From Phosphoribacter sp037045055 (GTDB lineage Bacteria; Actinomycetota; Actinomycetes; Actinomycetales; Dermatophilaceae): a DNA stretch of 64,000 bases. The position numbers were made by a program, and so were the translations under genes. Below the pieces are notes generated by a model. That model was given only the letters and a program-made list of their open reading frames with translations. It was not told the DNA's origin and made no database searches. Of the stretch, positions 21,121-31,818 are shown piece after piece; the first letter of the stretch is position 1, and every line of letters begins with the position of its first letter. The stretch is taken from positions 1 through 64,000 of the forward strand of contig JBAOHJ010000003.1 of assembly GCA_037045055.1 (NCBI GenBank), read 5' to 3'.

Positions 21121-22836
21121 ATGAAATCCCTCACGCTGGCAAATATCTACCATAGACGAACCCCTCGTCCGGCAATTGCAAGACGCGTTGCAGATCGACC
21201 CGGTTTTCTGTAACTTACTGGTGCAACGCGGCATTACCACCCTCGAAGCCGCGCAGCATTTTTTCCGGCCAAAATGGGAAGATTTGCACGACCCTTTCCT
21301 GATGCAGGACATGGATCGCGCTGTTGGAAGGCCTCGATCAGGCCCTGAAAAGCGGTGAACGTATTCTGCTGTACGGCGATTATGATGTGGACGGCACTAC
21401 CAGCGTCGCGTTGATGTACGCTTTCCTTTCCGGATTCTACCAAAATCTGGATTATTACCTGCCCGACCGCGACAAAGAAGGGTATGGCGTCAGTCTGGCC
21501 GGCGTGGAATACGCCCGCGAAACGGGCTGCACGCTCGTCATTGCCATGGACTGCGGCATCAAAGCCCACGACGCCGTTAGCTCTGGCCAAATCATACGGC
21601 ATCGATTTTATCATCTGCGACCACCACCTGCCGGAAGGCGGCCTGCCCGACGCCGTGGCCAACCTCGATCCCAAACGCCCCGATTGCCCTTACCCCTATC
21701 AAAGAACTCAGCGGATGCGGCATTGCCTTCAAATTCGCCCAGGCACTGGCTTTACACAACAACACGCCCGCCGAAGAACTCGAGCGACCTGCTCGATCTG
21801 GTGGCCGTCAGCATCGCCTGCGATATTGTGCCCGATGACCGGCGAAAACCGCATGCTGGCGCATTTCGGCCTGCAACGGCTCAATCACGACACCCCGCAT
21901 AGGACTTTGGGCGTTGATGCAACGCATCAACCGCCGCACCCCGCTGGATGTCAACGACCTGGTGTTTGGCATCGGCCCCCTGATCAATGCCGCAGGCCGC
22001 TTGGGCGACGCCCGCGAGGCGGTGCGCCTGCTGCTGTCCGCCGACCAGCACAGCGCGCTGGATGCTGCCGGCGCACTGGTACACCGCAACCGCGAGCGCC
22101 GGGAAGTAGATTATGCCAATGGCCGACGAAGCCGGCCAGCGCGTCTTGTCAGCAACCCGACATGGGAGCAGACGCAAAAGTATTGTGCTGTTCAACCCCG
22201 ACTGGCACAAGGGCATCATCGGCATCGCGGCCAGCCGAATGGCGGAACGCTTTCACCGGCCTGCGGTCATCCTTACGCAAAGCAATGGCCGGGCGGTCGG
22301 GTCGGCGCGCTCCGTGCCGGGTTTCGATCTGTATGCGCGCTTTGCAGCAATGTGAAGACCTGTTTTATTCCTACGGCGGTCATGCCCATGCTGCAGGCAT
22401 GCAAATGCCCATAGAAAACATCGATGCTTTTGTAGCAAGATTTGAACAGATCGTCCGGCAACAGATCAGCGACATTGCGGAAAATCCTGTCCTGGAAATA
22501 TGCAGCGCTTTACAACTGGAAGACATCACGCCTGCTTTCTGGCGGATGCTCAAACGCTTCGAGCCATTTGGCCCGCACAACCGGAATCCGGTGTTTTATG
22601 CCGAGGATGTAGAGGATACAGGCAGCAGCCGTCTGCTCGACAACAACCATGTCCGCCTGTCGCTGCGGAGCGTGGGCGGCAAGGCTGTTTTCGGTGGTAT
22701 CGCTTTCGGACTGGGCGAATTATTTCAGTCCCTGAAAGACCGGCCCTTCGATATTGCTTTCAATCTCCGGGAGGAATACTGGCGGGGCGAAAGGGGCCTT
22801 TCTTTGCAGGTAAAGGATATGCGGGCAAAAAATTGA
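21121..22836 (+). CDS. recJ: Single-stranded-DNA exonuclease RecJ
   Basis: Start taken at ATG 21121, with an early frameshift near 21,140 leading into TIDEPLVRQLQDAL. DHH-family motifs are clear: GDYDVDGTTSVALM, AMDCGIKAHDAV, ICDHHLPEGGLPDA, then SGCGIAFKFAQAL, FGIGPLINAAGRLGDAREAV, and in the DHHA1 half NPDWHKGIIGIAASRMAERF, GSARSVPGFDLY and YGGHAHAAGMQMP. The OB-like tail ends SLQVKDMRAKN. About 570 residues. It degrades 5' single strands in mismatch and recombinational repair, fitting its place after recA. At least eight indels interrupt it. Confidence 0.93.
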
Positions 22837-22977
22837 TTACAATCGTTTTCCGGGCGAAAAGCATAATTATATAGCGCCTCGTCCATTATCAAAATAATAA
22901 TTTGTGAAAACACCTATTTGCCTTCTCGAATCTTTTGATTCCAAATTATGTTAATTGAAGCAAAATATGCGCTCTTA

Positions 22978-23009
22978 TTGTGATTTTTTGTAAAAAAATG
23001 CTACATTTG
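22978..23009 (+). promoter_or_regulatory. Promoter of glnN, TTG-N21-TACATTTG
   Basis: TTG at 22978-22980 and TACATTTG at 23002-23009 fit the Bacteroidota TTTG/TAnnTTTG pattern with a 21-base spacer. Transcription would begin near 23,016, giving a leader of about 280 bases before glnN. Confidence 0.6.
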
Positions 23010-23293
23010 CAACACAATAAGCGCGTTTGCTAACCATAAATGCTGCTCAAGCACTTCTTCAACCCTGTTTTTTGGAATGCCGGCCCCGTTTGGCAAATGA
23101 AGAAGTCGCCCTCATTTTAATGTGCGACCCCAATAATATTTTGTTTGTCGTACAAACCGGAACAGCGGCCCTAACCGCGATCGAACCTGATTTTTTTGCT
23201 GGTCATCTTTTCCCAGTCGGCCCGAATGCTTCTGCATTCGTGACGGCGCCTGACGGTTCACTTTCATTCATCATTCAATATACAAGATTTAAG
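23010..23293 (+). other. Long glnN leader region
   Basis: This 284-base stretch between the promoter and the glnN start has no convincing gene. A 26-codon frame starting ATG 23040 (LLKHFFNPVFWNAGPVWQMK) and an overlapping longer frame from 23,027 are visible, but neither shows family features. A regulatory leader is possible, but I recognise no known riboswitch. Confidence 0.35.
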
Positions 23294-25508
23294 ATGTCCC
23301 TCACTCGTTTTAACGCACTCCAGACCATGGAGAACCGTATAGAGCCATTTCCCGCTGGATTTTGTGCGAAGGCAAGGCTGAAAAAATCGCTTCCTATTTC
23401 GGAGAAAACGTCTTCAACGACGAAGCGATGAAAAAATACCTGCCCGAGAACGCCTATCTGACGTGTAAAAGCCGCCATCCAAAGCGGCCAGAAACTGACC
23501 CGCGAGGTAGCCGACATGGTGGCCAAAGGCATGAAAGAATGGTCGCAAGAAAAAGGCTGCACCCACTTTGCGCACTGGTTCCAGCCGCTCACCGGCAAAA
23601 CTGCCGAAAAACACGACTCCTTTTTCACCCTGACCCACGACGGCCGGGTGATCGAAGAATTTACAGGCTCGGCTCTGGTGCAACAGGAGCCCGACGGCTC
23701 GTCTTTCCCTTCCGGCGGCATGCGCAGCACCTTTGAAGCGCGCGGCTACACCGTTTGGGATCCCAGCAGCCCGGCCTTTATCATGGAGGTGGGCGAAGGC
23801 AAAACGCTTTGCATCCCGACCATTTTCGTGACCTACGGCGGCGAAGCGCAGGATTACAAACTGCCCTTGCTGCGCTCGCAGGCGTTTCTCGACAAGGCCG
23901 CCGTGCCCGTGTGCCAGTTGTTCGATGACAAACGTGAACAAAGTCACCGCCACCCTGGGCTGGGAACAGGAATATTTCGTGGTGGACGACGCCTTGTTCA
24001 ACGCCCGCCCCGACCTGGTTATGACGGGCCGCACCCTGCTGGGCCGCCCCGCCGCCAAACACCAGCAACTGGAAGACCACTACTTCGGCTCCATCCCGGA
24101 ACGCGTGTATGCTTTTATGCGCGACCTGGAAACGGAAAGCCACAAACTCGGCATTCCGGTGCGCACCCGCCACAACGAGGTAGCGCCCAGCACAGTACGA
24201 AGTGGCGCCGATTTTTGAAGAAATCAACGTGGCCGTCGACCACAACCAGTTGCTGATGGACCTGATGGAGCGCGTAGCCCGCCGCCACAAACTGCGCGTG
24301 TTGCTGCATGAAAAACCCTTTGCCGGCATCAACGGCTCGGGCAAACACAACAACTGGAGCATGGGCACCAATACCGGCGTAAACCTGCTTTCGCCCGGCA
24401 AAAACCCGAGCACCAACCTGCGCTTCCTGACCTTTTTCGTCAACACCATCGCGGCGGTGTATAAATACGCCGACATCCTGCGCGCCAGCATCGCCCACGC
24501 CGGCAACGACCACCGCCTGGGCGCCAACGAAGCGCCGCCGGCCATCATCTCGGTGTTTATCGGCGAAGCCATGACCAAACTGCTCGATCAAATCGCCAAA
24601 GGCAAAAACTCGACGACGGCCAGGAAGTGAAACGCGCCATCGACCTGATCTCCAAACTGCCCAACCTCGAACTCGACAACACCGACCGCAACCGCACCTC
24701 GCCTTTTGCATTTACCGGCAATAAATTTGAAATCCGCGCCGTAGGCATCAGCCAAAACTGCGCCGGCCCAATGGCCGCTGATGAACGCCATGATGGGTCT
24801 GCAACTGGTAGAATTCAAAGCAGAAGTGGACAAACTGATCGCCAAAGGCATGGAACAGGATGAAGCCATTCTGACCGTGCTGAAAAACCTACATCCGCAA
24901 GTCGAAAGCCATCCTGTTTTGAAGGCAACAACTACTCCGACGAGTGGAAAGAAGAAGCGGCCAAACGCGGCCTCAACAACTTCGCCACCACGCCGGAAGC
25001 CCTCGATGTGCTGGGCAAACAAACTGGCTCAGGATTTTTACGGCAAATCGGGCGTGATGAGCAAAGTGGAGCTGGATGCCTACCACAATGTACAACTGCA
25101 CGGCTACGTGCACCAAACTCGACATCGAAGCCAAAGCGCTGGAAGAAATGGTGAATTCGCATGGTGCTGCCTGCCGTGCATCGCGCTACCAAACAGAACT
25201 GGCCGACCAACATCGCCGCCATGCGCTCCATCGATATGGTACAACTCGATCGGCTACCAGATAGATACTGCTGAAACGCGTCGTCGCGCAACATGGAGCG
25301 CCATCAAGGACGGTCTGGAAAAACTGCACAAGGCGCTACGAAAAAGCGCACCACGCGGACAGTATCCGCGCAGAAGCCGATATTTTCTGCCACAAAGTGA
25401 AACCGCAAATGGATAGCCATCCGCGAAGCCGTCGACGACCTGGAAGCATTGGTGGACGATCAATACTGGCCGCTGGTGAAATACCACGAACTGCTGTTTG
25501 TTCGGTAA
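23294..25508 (+). CDS. glnN: Glutamine synthetase type III
   Basis: ATG 23294 (SLTRFNALQTMENR). GlnN is the large (~730 residue) ATP-dependent glutamate-ammonia ligase typical of Bacteroidota and cyanobacteria. Visible are ASYFGENVFNDEAMKKYLPE, THFAHWFQPLTGKTAEKHDS, GGMRSTFEARGYTVWDPSSP, WEQEYFVVDD, PVRTRHNEVAPS, AGINGSGKHNNWSMGTNTGV and AGNDHRLGANEAPPAIISVF, containing metal- and substrate-binding residues. The helical C-terminal domain ends WPLVKYHELLFVR with TAA at 25506-25508. Frameshifts are many, above all after 24,600. A strong promoter and a terminator frame it as a single-gene unit. Confidence 0.93.
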
Positions 25509-25538
25509 GTTTGAATAAGTAATATAGTTCTATGGGAT

Positions 25539-25578
25539 AACCCCGGGCTTTTCAGGTGTGAAAAGTTCGGGGTTTTTT
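25539..25578 (+). terminator. glnN terminator
   Basis: AACCCCG ... CGGGGTTTTTT with paired CTTTTC/GAAAAG inside, 31 bases past the stop. A classical hairpin plus T-run. Confidence 0.85.
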
Positions 25579-25581
25579 GAC

Positions 25582-25632
25582 CTCACCCCCCGGCCCCCTC
25601 TCCAACAGAGAGGGGGTGACGCCCCCCTCAGC
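25582..25632. repeat. C/G-rich REP-like element
   Basis: CCGGCCCCCTCTCC and GAGAGGGGG form a small inverted repeat with flanking CTCACCCC and CCCCCTCAG words. It resembles short intergenic repeats widespread in Bacteroidota. Only one copy is seen in this window. Confidence 0.5.
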
Positions 25633-25796
25633 CTTACTGTTAATGATGCCAAGTATCCGAGATCTGAGGCCGAAAATCCACACTCTATGTTTTTGAGCGG
25701 AAGAAGTTTTACATCTGGTTTACATTAATTTACACGCATTCAGGCCTGCTCGATACAGGCACGCAATACCTTTGAACAAAAACGAAGGTATGTTTA

Positions 25797-26291
25797 TGAT
25801 GAATACAAAGGCAATTGGTTGGATCGTTTTAAGTTGCTGTTGGTTCGCCGCCTGCGGACTCAACAAACCCTCCCAGCACTTCAGCGGATGATTCAAAAGT
25901 CAGTGCTGTCCAAACCGGGCAGTTGTCGATTGTACAAAAACTGAAAGAATTTGACCATTTGCCCGTTGAGGAAAGAATTGCCCTGTACTACAAACTAAAA
26001 AAAGAAAGTCCCGAGGCCTATAATTTTAAGAACGAAGACGAACTGACCATGTACGGCTACGCATTCCTGTGGAGCAATAATGTGGCGGAAGCCCTGGCAA
26101 TTTTTAAACTGATCGTAGCGGAATTTCCGGATTCTTCCAACCCCTACGATAGCCTGGGGGAAGCATATCTGAAAAATGGGAACAAGGAACTGGCCCTGGC
26201 CAACTACGAAAAGTCACTGGCGCTTAATCCCGATAATTTTAATGCGGAAGACCAGATCGAGCGCATCAAACACCCCGAAAAAGTGCCGTGA
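25797..26291 (+). CDS. TPR lipoprotein, N-terminal half of a probable TPR/S41 protein
   Basis: ATG 25797 starts a lipoprotein signal (TKAIGWIVLSCCWFAACGLN, lipobox FAAC-G). An indel near 25,880 joins it to SADDSKVSAVQTGQLSIV. The TPR part holds EALAIFKLIVAEFPDSSNPY and SLGEAYLKNGNKELALANYE, and the frame stops at TGA 26289-26291. The S41-like frame begins four bases before this stop. It is either a separate lipoprotein with overlapping stop/start or one protein split by an indel. I favour the latter because no signal peptide starts the next part. Confidence 0.65.
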
Positions 26292-27584
26292 AAAACCTGC
26301 TGACAAGTTTGCCAGGGTTTTTACCGCTGCAGGCATACAAAGCAGATTTGGATCAATTGGGCAACACCTTGATCAAAGTACACCCCAACGCACTCAAATT
26401 TATTTCCAGGGAGGCATTTCTGGAAAACTATTGAAGAGAAGAAAGCCCTGATTACAGACCATACCACTTACGGCGAATTCGCCTGGCATTGCAGTGAAAT
26501 CATTGCCAATGTGCATTGTTCGCATACCGGTATGGGCAGTTTTTATCCTGAAAATGATATGCTGCCGCCTGGCATTAAAATTCCCGCTGCAAACCCGTTG
26601 GGTAAACGATCAATTGTTTGTGGTTGATCCGTTAAACAATGCCGCTAAAGTGCGGGTAAAAGACGAAATCCTGCAGTATCAATGGAGTAGCCGTTTCTAA
26701 AATTATCAGTGATGTGTACAAGCATATTCCATCGCAAGGCTATATACAAACGACCAAAAAGCATGTTTTCAACAGGTGGTCTTCCGGCATGATCCCTTAT
26801 GCGCTCGGTTTTCCGGAGACCTATAACATCGTCGTCAAAGGCGCGGAAGCGCCCATTGTATTAAACAAGGCCGAAACGGTTAAAGACCCATTTAGAGACG
26901 CGCTCTATACAACCGCTTGCGATGACAATTTATGTTTTGAAGTGCTTGGAAGATAACAAAACGGCCATTCTGACCATTTCCTCGTTCAACTATTACCCAT
27001 GGAACGATCTGGCGTGTTTTTATACAATTTCATCGATAGCAGTTTTACAGAAATACAATCAAAAAGGCATTAAAAACCTCGTCATAGACGTCCGTTTTAA
27101 CGGCGGTGGCTCTCAGCAATCCAGTATTCATTTGCTGCGGTATTTGGTGGACAAACCTTTTATCTATTATTCCAATGCCCAGTTTGAAGGGAAAACAGCA
27201 AAAATAGATGGCGAAGAAGTGATCACGCCTTTTGAACACCGTTTTAAAGGGAAATGCTATTTTATGATAGATGGCAATGGGAATTCTACCACGGGGCATT
27301 TTATGTCGCTGGTTAAAGTCTTGAACCTGGGAACCATTGTCGGCGAAGAACTTGGGTCCAATCAATTTTGTTCGGCAGGACAAAAAATATGCAGGCTTTC
27401 AAACACGAAACTGGAATATTACGTGGCAAACAACACGCACGAATCTACGGCCACCGCTCTGCCCGATGAAGTGGGTATCTTGCCCGATCATACTGTTACA
27501 CAAAGCATTGATGACTATTTAAACAAGGTGGATGCTGTGAAGGTGTATACGATTCAACTTATTCAAAAGCGGGATAAGAAGTAA
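26288..27584 (+). CDS. S41-like peptidase domain protein
   Basis: The frame begins GTG 26288 (KNLLTSLPGFLPLQAYKADL) and continues over indels with ALKFISREAFLE, HCSEIIANVHCSHTGMGSF, a PDZ-like KVRVKDEILQ-INGVAVSKI, then NKTAILTISSFNYYPW, KNLVIDVRFNGGGSQQSSIH, MIDGNGNSTTGHFMSL (probable catalytic Ser region), IVGEELGSNQFCSAG and ALPDEVGILPDHTV, as in tricorn/IRBP-type S41 enzymes. It ends IQLIQKRDKK. About 430 residues. Likely periplasmic or outer-membrane anchored through the upstream lipobox. Frameshifts near 26,430, 26,690, 26,945 and 27,030. Confidence 0.7.
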
Positions 27585-27624
27585 TACATTCATCACTTAT
27601 AACTCATAACTCCCTACTCCTCCT

Positions 27625-27632
27625 TACCTTTG
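27625..27632 (+). promoter_or_regulatory. -7 promoter box (TACCTTTG) upstream of thrS
   Basis: Fits TAnnTTTG and lies 85 bases before the thrS start. No good -33 element is seen at the expected distance. Confidence 0.4.
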
Positions 27633-27717
27633 CCGATCTTTTCACAAACCGCCCCCTCCGTTCGTATGGAGCACGGGCACCCGCCTTTCGTTTGGGTGGG
27701 CTAAAACACTTTTTTTC

Positions 27718-29654
27718 ATGATTAACATCACTTTTCCCGACGGCAACGTTCGTCAGTATGCCGCCGGAACCACCGCGCTCGACGTGGCCAAATCCATCAG
27801 CGAAGGCCTCGCCCGCGTCGTGCTGGCCGCCTCGCGTCAACGGCGAAGTGCGCGACCTGACGCCGCCCCATCAACGCCGACGCGCAGCATCGTTTTTCAC
27901 AAATGGGACGACAAAGAAGGCAAACAAACCTACTGGCACTCTTCGGCGCACCTGCTGGCCGAAGCCCTGGAAGCGTTGTTTCCGGGCACCAAATTCGGCA
28001 TCGGCCCCGCCATCGACAACGGTTTTTACTACGACGTGGATACCGGCGACCGACCGCTGACCGCCGCCGATTTTGCCAAAATCGAGCAAAAAATGCTCGA
28101 ACTGGCGCGCACCAAAAGTGAATACCAGCGCACGCGAGGTGTCCAAAGCCGATGCGATCAAGTATTTCACCGAAAAAGACGACGAGTACAAACTCGAACT
28201 GATCGAGGGCCTGGAAGACGGCACAGATCACGTTTTACCAGCAGGGCAATTTTACCGACCTCTGCAAAGGCCCGCACATCCCGAACACGGAAACCGATCA
28301 AAGCCGTCAAAATGCTCAACCTCGCCGGCGCATACTGGCGCGGCGATGATCAAGCGCAAACAACTGACGCGCATCTACGCCATCACCTTCCCGAAACAAA
28401 AGGAACTGGAAGAATACCTGCGTGATGCTGGAAGAGGCCAAAAAGCGCGACCACCGCAAACTCGGCCAGGAACTGGAACTGTTTATGTTCTCCGAAAAAG
28501 TGGGCGCAGGGTCTGCCGCATGTGGCTGCCCAAAGGCACGGCCTTGCGCCAGCGCCTGGAAGATTTCCTGAAAAAAGAACAGATCAAACGCGGCTACCAG
28601 CCGGTCATCACGCCGCATATCGGCTCCAAAAAACTCTACGTCACCAGCGGCCACTGGGAAAAATACGGCGCGGACTCGTTCCAGCCCATCCGCACCCCGA
28701 CAGGAAGACGAAGAGTTTTTGCTCAAACCGATGAACTGCCCGCACCACTGCGAAATTTACGGCCACCGCCCGCGCTCTTACCGCGAACTGCCGGTGCGCA
28801 TCGCCGAATTCGGCACGGTGTACCGCTACGAAATGTCGGGCGAATTGCACGGCCTGACCCGCGTACGTGGCTTTACGCAGGACGATGCGCACATTTTCTG
28901 CACCGAAGATCAGATCGAAGGACGAATTCCTGGCGGTGCTCGACCTGACGCGTTTCGTGCTGGCCAAACTGGGTTTTGATAAATTCACGGCCCAGATCAG
29001 CCTGCGCGACCCGGAAAACAAAACCAAATACATCGGCACCGATGAAAACTGGCGCAAAGCCGAACAAGCCATCATCGACGCAGCCGCGGAAGCAGGCCTG
29101 AAGACCGTCACCGCACTACGGCGAAGCGGCTTTCTACGGCCCGAAACTGGACTTTATGGTGAAGGATGCGCTGGGCCGCTCCTGGCAGCTCGGCACCATC
29201 CAGGTGGACTACAACCTGCCGGAGCGTTTCGACCTGACGTATATCGGCGCCGACAACCAGCCGCACCGCCCGGTGATGATCCACCGCGCGCCGTTCGGCT
29301 CCATGGAACGTTTCACGGCGCGTGCTGATCGAACACTGCGCCGGTAAATTCCCGCTCTGGCTCACGCCCGAGCAGTTTGCCATCCTGCCGGTGTCTGACA
29401 AGTTTGTAGAATACGCCTACCAGGTGAAACAACAACTGGAAGCGCGAAGACCTGCGCGGCTTTGTGGACGACCGCAACGAAACCATCGGACGCAAAATCC
29501 GCGACAACGAACTGAAACGGATTCCGTTCCTGCTGATCGTGGGCGAAAAGGAAGTAGGAAGCGGGCACCGTCAGCGTGCGCAAGCAGGGCGAAGGCGACC
29601 AGGGCGTTGCTGAGCGTGGAGGCGTTTGCGGAGATGGTGAAAGGGATGCTGTAA
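27718..29654 (+). CDS. thrS: Threonyl-tRNA synthetase
   Basis: ATG 27718 (INITFPDGNVRQYAAGTTAL, TGS domain). Editing domain HSSAHLLAEALEALFPG and GIGPAIDNGFYYDV. Class II core with MWLPKGTALRQRLEDFLKKE, KPMNCPHHCEIY, ELHGLTRVRGFTQDDAHIF and DNQPHRPVMIHRAPFGS; anticodon domain EHCAGKFPLWLTPEQ to SVEAFAEMVKGML. About 640 residues. It charges tRNA-Thr. I count roughly 17 places where deleting one base restores the frame, for example near 27834, 28130, 28228, 28293, 28703, 28920, 29113 and 29448. This is the clearest view of the error pattern in the window. Confidence 0.95.
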
Positions 29655-29786
29655 CACCGAACCCTGTTCGGTGGAAAATCACTGAGGCCCGGCGGAGTGA
29701 TTCGTCGGGCCTCGGTGTTTTGTACCGGCTGCTTTATCTGCCGGACTGCCGCGCTCGGCATCTCCGGCAGCTAAAGCAGCCGGTAC
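29655..29786 (+). terminator. Three tandem hairpins after thrS
   Basis: First CACCGAA/TTCGGTG directly at the stop, then GAGGCCCG/CGGGCCTC (about 29,684-29,712), then a 24-base arm pair at 29722-29745 and 29763-29786 with one mismatch and a small hairpin in its loop. No long T-run follows the last one. It is likely a strong terminator or RNA-stability structure. Confidence 0.65.
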
Positions 29787-29887
29787 AGGTGGTTACACGC
29801 GACCATGTTATTTCCCCACTGTCAAAATTTCATCTCCAGCAATTTACCAGCTCGTTTTCTTGTTTTGTAAAAAAACAGTACAACAAC

Positions 29888-31023
29888 ATGCAAACAAGTT
29901 CAATTCCCCTTCTTTTTGGAATTTGTTTCTTTTTCACCACCCAACCTTACGTTTTCGCCCAAAATCTGCTTGCCAACCCCGATTTTGAAGATGAAAATAT
30001 TTGCACCGAATTTATAGCCCGCTGCGCCCCGGAAGCCTGGCTGGAAGTGAATTACGGTCGGATATTTTATTTACAAAACGACAAAGGGAGCAAAGTGGCC
30101 ATCCGGTTATCCAACGATCCGGGAATGCGGACATTCCTGTTTACCGAATTGTTGTGTCCGTTGATTGCAGGAGAAACGTACCGTATATCATTCGATTTAA
30201 ACCTGCGCGAGGCTGAATTCAGGAGCTTCGGCATTTTTTTGTCGCGGAAAACTTGAAGGGCCGGTTTAACCAGAAAACCCTGCAACCAACGCTTACGATT
30301 ACGGAAAACAACAGCCTCAAAAAAATCAAAAAGATGGATTGGCTTCCGTTCGCGGCCACATTTCAGGCTTCGGGTGAAGAGCGGTTTTTATACATCGGTT
30401 ACTTTGATGCAGGTCAGAAACTGGGCAAACGCGACTGGTTCCATCTCACCTACATAGACAATATAGAACTGATTCCAGAAAACAAAGAAATACAGATTTG
30501 CGCCGAAGCGGAGGCAAAACGCGCCGAAATTTATGCCGAAAACCGGCGGCATTATGGATTTCCGGACCCTGATGCTGCGGAGGATACGATACGCAATACC
30601 AATGCTACATTTGAGGTTCCGGTGAAGGTAGAGGAAATAGCGCAGCCGGAAAAAATACCCGATGCGCCGCAACGATCTGATACGCTGGTACTGGCCGGCG
30701 TTTGTTTCGATTTTAATAAAAGTACACTCAACGAACGTTACGCCGCCATTACCGACAGTTTGACCGATAAAATCATCGCCCGAAATCCTGAACAAGTATT
30801 CATCAGCGGACACACGGACAATGTCGGCAGCGATGAATTTAACCTGAAACTTTCATTGGCGCGGGCCGAAACGATTGAGCAAGCGCTCATTCAAAAAGGC
30901 ATGGACGCCAGAAAAATTGTTTGTGAAGGATTGGGAGAAATGTGGCCCGTAGCGGATAATGATACGGAAATAGGCCGGGCAAAAAACCGGCGAATAGAGG
31001 TGGTGTTGATCTTTAAGGAGTGA
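29888..31023 (+). CDS. OmpA-family protein with N-terminal carbohydrate-binding-like domain
   Basis: ATG 29888 (QTSSIPLLFGICFFFTTQPY, signal peptide, cleavage near FAQ-NLL). NLLANPDFED begins a jelly-roll domain common in Bacteroidota surface proteins. After an indel near 30,240 the domain continues to WFHLTYIDNIELIP. Residues ~260-378 are an OmpA/MotB peptidoglycan-binding domain: GVCFDFNKSTLNERYAAITD, VFISGHTDNVGSDEFNLKLS, LSLARAETIEQALIQKGM, GRAKNRRIEVVLIF. It probably anchors the envelope to the wall. Convergent with the OsmC gene, whose stop lies 12 bases away. Confidence 0.8.
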
Positions 31024-31034
31024 ATGGTTTCAAA

Positions 31035-31436
31035 TTACCACACAAACTCCAACACTTCTTCCAGGCCCTCCGCAATACTAAAATGCACCGGACAAGTCCG
31101 CGCGGCCAGTTCCAGCACCTTTTTCTGGGTATCCGAGTACCCATTCGCAGGCATGGTAAACTTGATTTCGATCCGCGCGATCCGGCGCGGGTCGGCAGCC
31201 ATAATTTTGGTCACTTCGGCATGTGCGCCGGTGATATCTATTCCGTGGTTGCGGGCGCTGATGCCCATGAGGGTCAGCATACAGGAGGCCAGCGAAGTAG
31301 CGCAGAGGTCGGTGGGGGAAAAAGCCTCGCCCCGGCCCTGGTTGTCGGGCGGCGCGTCGGTGATGATTTTTTCACCGGAAAGCAGATGGGTCGCTTCTGT
31401 GCGGAGCTCGCCGAGATATTTAACTGTTGATGTCAT
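31035..31436 (-). CDS. OsmC/Ohr-family peroxiredoxin-like protein
   Basis: An intact 133-residue frame from ATG 31436 (TSTVKYLGELRTEATHLLSG). Both reactive Cys contexts are present: SPTDLCATSLASCMLTLMG and AARTCPVHFSIAEGLEEVL. OsmC proteins reduce organic hydroperoxides in the cytoplasm with lipoyl or thiol partners. No frameshift. It follows phoH on the same strand, but a 380-base repeat region separates them. Confidence 0.88.
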   Translation of the reverse strand: MTSTVKYLGELRTEATHLLSGEKIITDAPPDNQGRGEAFSPTDLCATSLASCMLTLMGISARNHGIDITGAHAEVTKIMAADPRRIARIEIKFTMPANGYSDTQKKVLELAARTCPVHFSIAEGLEEVLEFVW

Positions 31437-31444
31437 GTGAAATG

Positions 31445-31817
31445 CGTGTTTAGTGTATGGTGTTTCGTGTTTAGGGGTGCTTCGCCTTTGGCTAAGGTAC
31501 GCAAATCAATCTACTCAAAATTGCCGAGGGCTTCACTCATTGCTGTCTGGAACTTTAAAAATGCCCGAGAATCCGGGCGGCCACAAGGGCCGCCCCTACT
31601 ACAAAAATTGGGCATTTAGACTTGCAAATAGCACGGTTTTTTATGTTTATGGTGTAGGGGCGACCCTTGTGGTCGCCCGGATTTCAAAGGTTCCAGGCAG
31701 CAATGGGCTTCGCCTATGGCAATTTTGAGTAACTCATGCAAACGCGAAAAACCAAAAACTTAACACCCGCCAAAGGCGAAGACCCCGAAACACTAAAAAC
31801 CAAACACCAAACACGCA
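31445..31817. repeat. Nested inverted repeats between phoH and the OsmC gene
   Basis: The outer arms (31445-31492 and 31769-31817) carry the GTGTTTAGTG and CTTCGCCTTTGGC words in inverted order. The inner arms (about 31,522-31,605 and 31,653-31,733) pair from CTCAAAATTGCC through a GGGCGACC-CAAGGG-GCCCC core. The CGCCC/GGGCG core resembles a REP-like word found in many genomes. No gene is seen in this 382-base gap. Confidence 0.8.
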
Positions 31818-31818
31818 C

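Noticed and set aside
23027..23290. A plus-strand frame upstream of glnN
   Set aside because: It merges into the glnN start out of frame and has no family traits; taken as leader.
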